NCBI GenBank assembly: GCA_942486035.1
Contig: CALNXK010000566.1
Location: forward strand, 21,001-85,000
Length of the DNA: 64,000 nt
Direction: 5' to 3'
DNA from: Porites lobata
Taxonomy: Eukaryota > Cnidaria > Anthozoa > Scleractinia > Poritidae
Positions within the stretch are counted from its first letter, which is position 1; the number at the start of each line of letters is the position of its first letter. Both the position numbers and the translations under genes were made by a program. Shown here piece by piece: positions 1 to 10,548 of this stretch. The notes under the pieces were generated by a model. The model did no database searches, had not been told where the DNA came from, and saw nothing but the letters and a program-made list of their open reading frames with translations.

Positions 1-1715
1 TTCACCATCAGTCAGCTACAAATTTGAATCCATGCTGCAGGATATAAAAAATTACCAGCCTGTAAAACTGCCAAAATACTTACTGCATTTCTGATATTGC
101 GGGAAAAAAATTACTAATATTTTTAACCATGTTAACACAGACTGACTAATAATGTCCCTTTTAAATACCGTCATAGAAAAAAATTAAAGCTTGGAGAAAA
201 GAATGTGAAGACAGACGAGTGGCTGGGTAACCTGTGCAAAGCCCTCAAGATGAAACACTGACCCAGGTGTTTCAAACACGTTAAGTCCGCGTTTTTTTAA
301 AACAAAACTACTCAAAATACGTTAGCGATGTTGCATCGAAAATTCTTGAGAAAAAAAAAACACAATTATCAGATGTTTTGTCTGAATTTGTGATCTTCCT
401 TAAATTGTGTGTCCTGTGGTGAAAGTTGAAAATCTTTATTGCCAATTTTTCTCATGTTTCACCGAGCCGATTCTGGCGGATTTTTAGTATGTTGTTAAAT
501 AGCCATCCAACAATTAAATGGCGTTGAAAAAAATTATGTTGCAATTAGTTTGATGTTAAACCACGATTGGACTATGCGTCCCCCAATGATCATTCCATGT
601 CATATTTTTCGAACTTATCATTCAGTAATGACGGTACGATCAGGTAACTTGACTTGATGAGTTCTTTATTTTCATTTCATGTTCTAGTTTTATATCTTAC
701 GCCGGAAAGATCTGCCAAATGTACATTAGCAAAGGTAGGTTCCTGTTTACACGTGTAATATTATCGAATACCATATAATTTGCATAAAGCTGCAGTGCAC
801 GGTTTGTTTTTCTAGCCTTTTGATAAAAATTGACAACGTTTGCGTTATCTTTACCTAAAAAAATTTGTACTTTGTAGCTGTATACAGCGAAATACTACAG
901 AGAAAATTGTAACTGTGCAGTACACGAGCGGCTCCCTATTGGTCTGGCAAATCAAAGAGCGAACCTGAGCTAGTACCGTGTGTAACAAAATTTATAATTT
1001 TCATTTTAGCGCATATTTCAAGCTCTTTGCAAGATCAGAATCAAAAGATCATCTTTTTACATTACAAGGGAGGGTTTTTTAAGCGATAGATAGGCTTTAA
1101 GAGGCACGATCAATTTTTAAAGAATTTTCTTTCAAATATTCACCGAATTTTGTTTGGAAGCTTTAGCGGCCAACTGGCTGAACCATTGCGCATTCCTGCA
1201 ATTATATTTCTGCTCCGTTGCATTTGCCCAACAATTTTATTCAACAATCTAACTTATCTATAAACAAACTTTGTTTAGTTAAAACGGCTTAGCCTAAATC
1301 GATGTGGCATAGGTGATATTGACCTTCCAATTTCTATCAAATTTGTGTACCTTTTAAGTACCGAAAAAGTGCTGTGAGAAGTTATAGCCGTTCGTAGCTC
1401 AGGCTTAACCATTTTCAGATAAGAGTAGATAAATGAAAGGAGGAAGGATAGTTCTTTGCAACTGTATGAGTCACGATTAAATTATTTCAATGATAAGGCT
1501 AGAATTAATTACTGTAAATCTCGTTCAGTTCACCAACATGGCGGCCCTTCGAGGCCTCGTCAAAACTGTCATTCTTGTATGTATCTTTGAAACCAACGAA
1601 CCTTAGAATATGCATTCAGTATTTAGGACACCATTCTAAGACTACATGCCGGAAATCAGCCGAATCGATGAGGTACCGTGTCAGGCCGGAGATCGAATTT
1701 TACAGAAAATCACTC
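1..1715. other. Intergenic DNA, no gene seen
   Basis: AT-rich sequence with frequent stops in all frames. No exon with good splice sites, RNA gene or clear repeat was recognised. Confidence 0.5.
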
Positions 1716-1851
1716 TTTAAAAAGAATACCAATAAAAATCACAAATTTGGCAAAGTGAGACAAGCCCCAACCAGGGAATTCCCAACCAAGTTCCCTGATT
1801 GGGACTTGTCTCACTCTTCCAAATTTGGGATATTTGTGGGTATTCTTTAAA
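1716..1851. repeat. Palindromic foldback (MITE-like hairpin)
   Basis: The left arm starts TTTAAAAAGAATACC and the right arm ends GGTATTCTTTAAA. The arms are about 60 bp and match imperfectly throughout (for example AGTGAGACAAG against CTTGTCTCACT), around a loop of about 12 bp. No coding content. This fits a short non-autonomous foldback element; the target-site duplication is unclear. Confidence 0.75.
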
Positions 1852-2050
1852 TACCTAAAATATCCAAAAATGGGAATCCGTTATTTTTTCCTGTGGAACG
1901 GATTCACTAGGGAAAAGCCATACAAGGGTCATGACCTTGATCAGAACAGAAATGAAAGAAGTAAATTGTTTAGACACCGGATGTGCATGTGACCAAAATG
2001 AAAGTCTTGTTTGACACAAAAAGTCTCACTACTCTAACCTTGAAATTGTT

Positions 2051-2497
2051 ATGCATCAGTCAATTCCAGCTGCGCCCAGAGTTATATGTTGTGAATAGTT
2101 TTATAAATATGAAAGGATGCTTTTCAAATAATATCAACAGAAGTTTGATTCAATGACCAAACACGTTGATTCACTTTGATAGCTCCAGATTTCGCTATGT
2201 TATTCTGGCTTGAAAGGCAATGAAGAAATGCATGCATAAAATCAAGAACATGCCTTTACATGGCCTTTGAGCCAATCTGTTTTCTTTCCCAGTAAAATCC
2301 TCTGTGTAGTTATATTCTGATAGGAAACCACGTGCGTGTCAAAAGTTCGGAAATGGGCGCGGGGTTGGCAAATGCCCGGCCCCCGAGCAGCACAAAATTT
2401 GCAAATGTCCCACCCCGGGCCTGACAAGGCGGGCAAATACCCTGCAGTAGCCCGGGGGGCGGGGAGCGCTGGGCGCAGCTGGAATTGACTGATCCAT
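2051..2497. repeat. Inverted-repeat-bounded, GC-rich repeat block
   Basis: The left end (2051-2078) reads CATCAGTCAATTCCAGC and the right end (2470-2497) is its inverse, giving arms of about 27 bp. The interior near 2345-2470 is unusually GC-rich for the region, with GGCAAATGCCC / GCAAATGTCCC / GGCAAATACCC repeated in degenerate form. The reading frames over it are low-complexity and not considered coding. Probably a non-autonomous DNA transposon; no clean target-site duplication was found. Confidence 0.6.
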
Positions 2498-2742
2498 TAC
2501 TCCGTTGTTCTGATCATTAAGCACTAGAGCATATTATTTTCCCTCAAAGTAGGGGATTCTTTTTTAATAGGGGAAGAAGTTGATCTTTGTCTCCACTACT
2601 ATAGCTGGCTTAGCTAGGGTGGAAAAGTTGAACTACAGTGTGCTATTTTATATGGTTGGCTCTGCTGATGGAACTGTTCAAAATTCATTTCAACAAACCT
2701 GTCAACAGTAAAACAGTAGTTATTCCAGGGTAAGCAGGGATG

Positions 2743-3299
2743 TAGCCTGTGTACAAGCGCCCCCTCTCCTCAGTAAAAATCAGTGAAGAGGCGTCTGTGA
2801 TTCACCATTGGTAATCGTGTATGGAGGCCACGTGATTTTTTCTGGAATATATGGAAAATGATTTGATTGGCTGTTATTTGTAGATCACTACAGTGTGTAC
2901 ATCATGTAATTGAGGGATTTTGATTGCCTTTAGGGCGTGTCATCAAAACTCAAGCAAAACAATAATGCTAAGGTCACGTTCCACACTATCATGACCTCAA
3001 CACTTTTTTTTCAAATTAATGACTTTCCATATCCAGTGGGAAGGCTTCCATAAGAACATGGATCTTTTCCTTCAGTATGGGCTTGTAAGAACACTTTTGT
3101 TGCTTGGTATATAAGACGCATGCACCGACATTTTGAGAACTGGAATGACATGAAACATGAGCCATGGAAATTTTGGTCAGCGGAAACTATTTCTTTTAAT
3201 TTATGCAAAGTTCTTCCCATACACGATTAGCGACAGTGAATCACAGGTGCCCCTTCTCTGATTTTTACTAAGGGGAGGGGGTTGTCTGTACACAGGCTA
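2743..3299. mobile_element. Non-autonomous DNA transposon, MULE-like, 9-bp TSD
   Basis: The element begins TAGCCTGTGTACA and ends TGTACACAGGCTA, with terminal inverted repeats of about 85 bp. It is flanked on both sides by the same 9-bp word, GCAGGGATG, at 2734-2742 and 3300-3308. A 9-bp target-site duplication with long inverted repeats is typical of Mutator-like elements. No transposase frame is present in the 557 bp. The family assignment is inference; the ends and duplication are directly visible. Confidence 0.88.
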
Positions 3300-4199
3300 G
3301 CAGGGATGTCGTTAAGAGCCGGCTGCCGGCTAGTTCAACCAGCTGAAAAAGAGCTTACCACGAGCTGAATTTGCAAACCAAAACAAAGACATAGGGGAAT
3401 TTTAGAGATGCAGCAGAGCATAAAAGCCAGCTTGACTTCTAACAAAGCCTGCTTATCCATATATTTCATTAATGAATTGATTATTTTAAAAATGCTACCC
3501 TTTTGTGTGGTTTGCATCATTAAAACCGTTGTTTTATTATTTAAGGATGGATCAAATATTCTACATGAAATCTTGACATGTATTCTGCTCTTAATTTTGT
3601 TTAGATGTTGCTGCATTTCAATATTTATTGTACCTACAAGATGGATCTGATGGCTGAGGCAACAACAGTGACCAAAGATAACACAACAACTTTAGTTTTC
3701 ACTTAAATGATTTGTCGTGTACAGTTGTTCATTCGCTATTAGCTAAAATAAACATCTGCATTGTCCTTGAAAATGAGCTTTTTTTATTTCATTGAAACTT
3801 GTCCAAACTAAATAGGATGGAACCCTTGAAATTTGTTGCTCATTTTCAATGGTGAAATTTGGAACGTCATGATTGCAGCCTGGAAAGGAGATACAGTACT
3901 ACTTGTATGTACATGTATTCCAGATGAATTTTGTATTGCAATGACACTTTTTTTGTCATTAATGGCCTTATTTACACTGTAGTACACCCTACTAAAGTGC
4001 AGTCATGTAAAAAAGCAGACTGCAGATTGTGCAGACTGAAGATTTAAGCCCTGAGAATAGTAGTTAGGGTTAAGCACTGACTCGAAAAACGGTTAGCTTT
4101 TATTTAGGGTTAGGGTTGTTGCTACATGTATATAGCTTCAAATTAACCAGCCAACAAATCCTCAGTGATCTATTTGATTTAACAGTCGAGAATAGTTTA

Positions 4200-4740
4200 A
4201 GACTAAATTTTCATGGTGGCAATGTCTCTGTCTTTCCCATGAAAAGTAAGCCAGGGATATAATTCATGGGTAATGAAAATGTCATCAAAAGCCATTTCAT
4301 TTTTCATGAACCATTAATATTCAACCGTTCACTGAAAACTCATGGTTTTTTTGTGGGGCATTGAATTTAAAAACCCCCATGAAAACCCCATAAATTCTGA
4401 CACCATGAAAAATAGCTCTTCAATGGCTTTTTCATTATCATAAAAAAGCCATGAAAAAAACATGGTCGGCTTCATTCTATTTCATGGCATTTTCATGGTT
4501 GTTTTTGTTTGTTAGAGTTTTTTCATGATATGGGCCATGAAGCGTTTCATATTAAGGGGATTTTCATGCTTTTTTCATGAGATTCTCATGCCGTATTCAC
4601 GGTGTTTTTTCGAGAAAAACCAATGAAAATTCTCCATTAAAATCTCTTGAAAAACCTATGAAAAATATGTGAATTTACCATGAAAAATTTCACTGGATTT
4701 TCCTGGGTTTTAATTTCATAGTAAATTTCCCCGCGAACGA
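4200..4740. repeat. Dense CATGAAAA / TTTTCATG oligonucleotide cluster
   Basis: The words CATGAAAA and TTTTCATG (or TTTCATGG) recur many times on both strands within about 540 bp, separated by irregular AT-rich spacers. There is no fixed period, so it is not a simple tandem array. No reading frame of interest lies in it. Short TTAGGG-like words occur just before (4059-4114), too few to call telomeric. Confidence 0.7.
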
Positions 4741-6149
4741 TGTGTCAACCATGCCACGTCATGTGCATATTAATTAAGGAGCTGTTGGACGTACTTTTTG
4801 CGGCAATTTGGCCGCGTTGGAAAAAAATACCGACAAGATCATTTTTATGCCGTCAAACCCATTTTCCCGGTTAATTAGACATCAGACTAATAATTATTGC
4901 TATTTTTTGCTAGACTGACTTTTCGTTTCAGTAAGATTTAAAGCTTTGTTTTAGCTTTGTTTTAAAGCCGGTTTCCCGGTGTTTGGTATTTTTCAAGATG
5001 AACTCGAGGCAAGAAAATCGCTCAAAGCTTTCTTTGTACAGCCAAGATTATAACTAAATATTTTTCGGAACGTTTTCTTTCTATTTTAATTTGCGGTTAG
5101 AAAAGGCTTCTCAAAGTTTTGTAAATCAAAACTTATAATAGGTCAGATCAATCGTCTCATCTCTTATAAAAGTGCATTAAAAAGCCGCATGATTATAAAC
5201 TAAGCTGGACTTCATGAAACCGGAAGAAACCAATCAAAATGCAGCTACTGAAAGCCTTCAAGTAAGGCCAGAATCGCTTGATCCTTTTAACCCTCTTTCG
5301 CATCAAACAAGGTGAAAAGCGAAAACGATGACATCCTAAATTGTGTTTCCAATGACTTTGGCAAGCGGCGCATTCCTGGACCAAAAACCCAATAATCAAC
5401 CCAGCCACGAATAACAGAAGAATCTTGATAGCAGCTGTATTTCGATTTGTACATCCGATGGAAAAAGACAGTTAAAAACATCACAAGATGACGGCACGAA
5501 ATTCTGTCAGCTTCAGCTGTCGGTAAACAAGTTTCCAGATGCTGCATAAATTTTCCGCATGAACTCACCTGTCCAAGTTTGACCAATCAGAGCATGGAAA
5601 TTGGACGAAGACCGTGACCATCGCGTGACCATGTAATGGCTGGCTGAATTTTCGCGTCCGAGGTCAGTTCGACATCAAAATTTTAATAGTGCAGCTCTTT
5701 TTGTGCGGCGCATAAACACATTCTATGCATTTAAAAAAAATTGAACTTGACCTTGCGATCCTTTGAAAACTGGTAATTTGTCAGCGGATAACTTCATAAA
5801 AATAGTCCACCTTGATGGGTCGATACTGAGCCCACGATGAGGTCAGGCGATACTGGTCAGCGGATACCCTGTTTTGACAGCTGTCAATTGAACACAACAT
5901 GGATGTGCAATACTAGGCTGCACCCGGGCTGCCAAACTAGCTAGAAGATGTTAGGTAAAACATTGATTTCCCTTTGATGCGGACGGACGGTCGACAGGCG
6001 GTCGGCGGTCAGTGTACAGTCACGTGATTACCAAATTTTCTGGGATGGAAAGACTTCCTTAGCTTTGGGGCTGCGCTCGCGCGCTAGTGGAGCTTTGCTA
6101 ATAACAATTTAAACTTTATTTGCTTTTTTAAATGTACAATTGGCAATTT
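4741..6149. other. Intergenic repeats, no confident gene
   Basis: No complete gene is supported. A minus-strand frame near 5193-5440 encodes a hydrophobic stretch of about 20 residues followed by a Cys- and Arg-rich segment. It lacks an upstream ATG, and its only candidate acceptor (TACAG) has a weak pyrimidine tract. At about 5853-6090 the DNA shares short words (CAGCGGAT, GACAGCTGTC, ACCAAATTTTC) in the same order as 36198-36410, pointing to a dispersed repeat family. Confidence 0.4.
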
Positions 6150-7690
6150 ACAATTGGCTGCTTGAGACTGGATTATTCAAAAACCATAATTTCATTAAGT
6201 CTGCGCTATCCCAATTCTTATTTCTACAACAAAAGATGTAATATGTTGCCTAATGGCTATAATATCTTTTTTATCGTTAACGTTGCTGTTTTTTGTCAAT
6301 GCCAATGTCATTCATCATGTCTAACAACGTGGAGTATTCGTCGGAGCAAATCCCAAGGGAACTCATGGAGAGGTTTAAAAATCTCAACCATGTGTAATTT
6401 CTGCTCATTTCTTTCATCAAGTTCACGCATTTTTTTATGCACTGCATTGTTATTAAGGTTAGACTCGAAAGCAACTGTTAATTCTAGAACATATAGGGAC
6501 TTGGACTGAATTAGGAAAAGAAAATCTGGACGATAATTTCCACCAGTTGTTACTGAAGGATTCAGAAAACCATTAACATCGGTATAGAGAGATGAGTGAA
6601 CATTAATTACCTGTTGAAGTGACTTGGCAATGAAGTTAAGGATTGAATCGTATCTCCAGGTGAAGCGATCAAGGTAATGTTGACAACCAGCGACAATACG
6701 AAGGAGTGATTTAGGATTAAGGCAAAACGAGAAATCAGGACTTTGTGATAATCCCCATCTTGCCATATTCTTACGTGTGGGAAGGGAGTTGTTGATGTAG
6801 GAGATGGTAAAATTTTCTTGGGTAGATAAGACTAGGCCTCTGATCCAATAGAATTAACAGATGACAATGAATACTTGATAACATTTGAGAAGAAACCTTG
6901 ACATTTTAGATGGTGTTGCAGTTTATCCTCTTGATTACAACGGAAATCTTTAAGAACTTCCTTATTAGTGGATTTGTACACATCATATTGAATATTAGTG
7001 TGACAGCTTGACGATTTCCAGAGATCTTAAGTTTAGGGAATCAGTTTGTGACTCTTTCAATGACTTTCGGAGAACTGTTTGGCACTGAGTAAATTTAACA
7101 GGGGGGACAAATATTAAGACCAAATTTATTGCGTTCTAGAAAAACATTACTCAGTGCGTGTTCCAGAATATCGAGCCATTTTCCAATACAGCCATTCACT
7201 ACAGAGATGTCATGTCCGTTATCCAGGCTTTGGATATATCAGTTACAGTGAAATGCCAGGACAGTTTAGACAGGCTGTACAGAAGAAGCTTGTGTTTAGG
7301 ATGCAGTGGCTTTATGTATATGTAAAGATTGTCATTCATCAAGTCTTGTACAAGAGAGGACTACTCAGACGTGTTGGTTGTTGGAAATGTTGAAGTCAAA
7401 GAAGCTATCTAAGTATAGACTTAAATGATTCACCCATTTCCACACAGGGTATTAGGACTCCATTGATCAACAGTGTGGGAAAATATTGGACAGAATTAGC
7501 GCACAGTTTCGGTATTCCAAAAGTATAACATTCAACATGTTGGACCAATTACACCAGATTATAAAGCGATTGATTAGATGTTGAGTTTTTTTATTCCTGA
7601 CCTCTTATGGCAGCGGCATCGTCAGCGAACTGGAACCAGTAATTGGGGGTCTCTTATATCGTTTTATTTTAAAGGGAGATGTGCGTGACA
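6150..7690 (-). pseudogene. Decayed reverse-transcriptase (non-LTR retroelement) fragment
   Basis: Read on the minus strand, the order is as follows. About 7630-7612 gives the reverse-transcriptase active-site-like motif FADDAA. Next come thumb-like pieces broken by stops. The longest open part, 6308-6766 (152 aa), carries ARWGLSQ, FCLNPKSLL, VAGCQHYL, RPDFLFL and LYVLELTVAFE. The RPD...LELTV arrangement resembles the endonuclease-like tail I recall after reverse transcriptases repeated in coral genomes. The reading then jumps frame (overlap 6308-6474) into SSLGICSDE and GIDKKQQ, and again to a piece ending near 6150. There are several stops and at least two frameshifts, so it is dead. The N-terminal palm is not recognisable. 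Confidence 0.75.
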
Positions 7691-8587
7691 CAACAGTCTT
7701 CTAAAAGGGTTTAAAAAGGACTTCTGCACTCCAGTTAGAATACAAGTAGAGCTTCTTAAGGCTACTTAGCCAGGTTTTGTTATGTTCATTGTTCCATTCA
7801 ATTTATACAATGATGTAAATGCTACGCGCGCCGTGATTGGTCATTGCCCATGATCTACTAGAGGACAGATACATGGATCACGTCAAGGGAAACTTGTTTT
7901 CTTTGTTTTGTTCAACATGGCGCGGGTTTGAAAATTTTTGTGAGATTATTTAGGATTAAGGCAAGTGAAGGCCTCAAAAAAAGTTTAGCTATTTAAAAAG
8001 ACGAAAAATGGAGACAAAAAGAGCTCTTGACTACTTGAGAATGTCTGAACTACAAGAAATCTTTACAACAGTTGTCATCGTGTGTCATCGCTACAAGAGA
8101 CTCGATGTTTTGCAAAATGTTTTCGCCATCATTCTGCTTTGAGTAAGAAAATACGTTTAAAACCTTTTCGAAGAAACTTTATACAAGTAGGATAAAAAAC
8201 AAAAGAAAACGCAGAGACGAAAAGTGCGTTTGGGACTTAAAAAATGTCTAAACTAGTTAAACGTACTCGAACAGTCAAGCGTTACGAGTCAGGTAATGTG
8301 TATCGGTCGTTTTTCTTTTCTATCACTGAAGAGACGCACGGCAACATGGAATCTATTTGATAAATAAATGATAAATTGCCTATGCAACTGAACGACCTAT
8401 AGGAGTGAGTGCCCATCATCAGTGCCCATCATCAGTACTATCTTAATGAGACCAAGCATGAAAGGGTGTATAAGGGTGTGAGTGCTTCAAAAATTATTAC
8501 AGGTTCGGTCTTTTTTGGGGTATGGATTCTGAGAGTTTACGAGTATTATCATAGAAAACATTAGCCCAGTATGTATACTCTGCGCAG
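7691..8587. other. Intergenic DNA, no gene seen
   Basis: No frame with domain-like content or splice-bounded exon. The sequence resembles generic repeat-derived flank. Confidence 0.4.
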
Positions 8588-8596
8588 TGTAACATG

Positions 8597-9955
8597 CATC
8601 CTCGGAGACCCAGGGGCGGTTAGTCGGGTCGGGAGAAAGGGCGCGACGAAAGTTTTTAATTACGGGCGAAAGAGCTCCTGGGTACCGACTCTCATCGAAC
8701 TATTTCCAAAAATTCAAGCGGATGCCGGCTCCTGATTGGGCACAAAAAATGCTTGATATTATTGTGCTCAATCGGCGAACAGTTTCTCCTGAGTTCTTTT
8801 CGTGAGTTCGTACTCGACGGCTATTGTTTCGATCACGGCTTGTCTAGCTCATGCACCAAAGAAATGCACGCAGTCAGGAAACTTTCAGTTTGATATAAAA
8901 TCCCTATCTGATTTCAAAATACTGTCTGCCCGAGAACTAAAGACGCTTTTCCAAAAATACAAGCTTGAGCTTACAACAGGTATTCACGCTTGCATCGGTC
9001 ACGTCTTGCGTAAATATAGGTGGTTTTCATGCAATCTCGGGAGACACAAATAACAACGGTGAAATTAACAAATGCTGATGGACCAACAAAGCGAGCTAAT
9101 GAGTGATCTTTTGTTTACCGTCCACCAGCATGGCGGCGATGACGTAACGTGAAAACCACCTATTAGGGAATTTTTAAAAGATACCACATGCACGACGGCT
9201 GACAACCACGAAAACGTCGCATGGAAAAGCTAGGGAATTCACATTTTTTAAGTTTCTATCGTGATTCTTCCAACCCGCTTACTTTGTCAAGGCAAGCGAA
9301 CTCTTCTGGAGCTGAATTTCTATCAACATATCCAAGTTCATGAAGAGAATGAATTTTGTCACTGCTAGTTTACGTCCTTCACCAAACATGAAATTAGGCA
9401 TTTTCACGGGTAGTCGTGCAGTTGACGGCAAAGAATGTACAAAAAAGTGTGATGCACGTGCAAAGTTATTGTTTTGCCTTGTCAAGCCATTGCTTGTTTG
9501 ACTTCCTCGTCGCCGCCGCATCTTTATATTCCTATTATTTACGATACATTGTGATGAGTCAAAAACAGAATATTCTCGGGGCAAATTGAATTGCTCCCGC
9601 TGATAGCATCCCAAACGTTTTTTCGACTCATCGGTAGTTCCTTCGTTTCTGGTTAGGGAAGTAGAAAATAAAAGCTTCCCTTGCTCGCACAAGCTTGGTG
9701 AACGAACCGGGCAAGTGTGGTAAGACAATAGCCGTCATTTACGAACTCACGGAAAGAACTCAGGAGAAACTGTTCGCCGATTGGGTACAATAATACAAAG
9801 CATTTTTTGTGCCCAATCAGGAGCCGGCATCCGCTTGAATTTTTGGAAATAGTTCGGTGAGAGTCGGTACCCAGGGGCTCTTTCGCCCGTACTTAAAAAC
9901 TATTGTCCCGCCTTTTCTCGCGACCCGACTGACTGCCCCTGGGTCTCCGAGGATG
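8597..9955. mobile_element. MULE-like element with ~200-bp inverted repeats and 9-bp TSD
   Basis: The element starts CATCCTCGGAGACCC and ends with its inverse. The arms are about 200 bp (roughly 8597-8815 and 9740-9955), diverged by point changes and small indels. The identical word TGTAACATG flanks both ends (8588-8596 and 9956-9964), a textbook 9-bp target-site duplication. The 1359-bp element has no transposase frame; the frames in it lie in the arms or in a nested repeat. It sits downstream of the third exon of the lectin gene. Confidence 0.92.
9163..9537 (+). repeat. Nested MITE, same family as 23649-24015
   Basis: This block aligns by eye, in order and strand, with 23649-24015. Shared words include CTTACTTTGTCAA, GAAATTAGGCATTTTCACG, GTAGTCGTGCA and AAAAAGTGTGATGCACGTGC. 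The ends are short inverted repeats (TATTAGG ... CCTATTA). A dispersed non-coding element inserted inside a different transposon in each location. Confidence 0.75.
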
Positions 9956-10389
9956 TGTAACATGATGTATGGGGCTGGTAAGCAGGTAGGTTGGCCATGT
10001 TAATTAAAGTACTTTCTTTTGTGGTTCAATCCGTGTCCATCGAGCTGTTTATTTATCAGAGGTTCCTCACATGAGTTGGCTCATAGGAGGCCCTTGATTG
10101 CAAGCTTTACTCCCGATTGTGTGCCGCACTAAAACTAAATCGTAATGATTGTCATAGCGGTTATATTTGCGTGAATCAAGTAATTACATTAAGATGAAGG
10201 CATGATCGAAGCATTTAGTGCCCTGAACTGTTGCTAAGTAACTACGGGAAAATATTGCTAAATTATTCCAGCGAAAAACGTAAGGGGCTTTCTTTGACGA
10301 AAGAGGGAACTTTGAAAAAAACGTGAGCTGCTGCGTCTTAAACCTGTGAATAGAAAATCTATAAACGGCAAAAGATTAGACAAGCTTAC

Positions 10390-10548
10390 CATGACCACCA
10401 TCTGTTGACCGATACGGTTGGATTGTTGATTCCGTGAAGAAGATCGATGGCTTGGCTATACTGCTCTGACGTTTGTACTTTCTCGTAAAAGGCCTGTCTG
10501 TTGTCTTGAGATTTCTGAAAAAGTACTTTCCGGAAACCTTGCTGCAAG
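10390..10548 (-). CDS. Lectin gene exon 3 (basic Ser/Thr linker)
   Basis: The acceptor TTTTCTAG precedes CTTGCAGC and the donor GTAAGC follows. The length of 159 nt keeps phase 1-1, matching the lectin exon. It encodes 53 residues rich in K, R, S and T (KYFFRNLKTTD, TRKYKRQSS) with no membrane segment. It could be a stalk or a cytoplasmic tail. A second frame is also open here but does not fit the phase of the upstream exon. Confidence 0.55.

Noticed and set aside
4059..4114. TTAGGG-like words suggesting an interstitial telomere
   Set aside because: Only three scattered copies with non-telomeric spacers.
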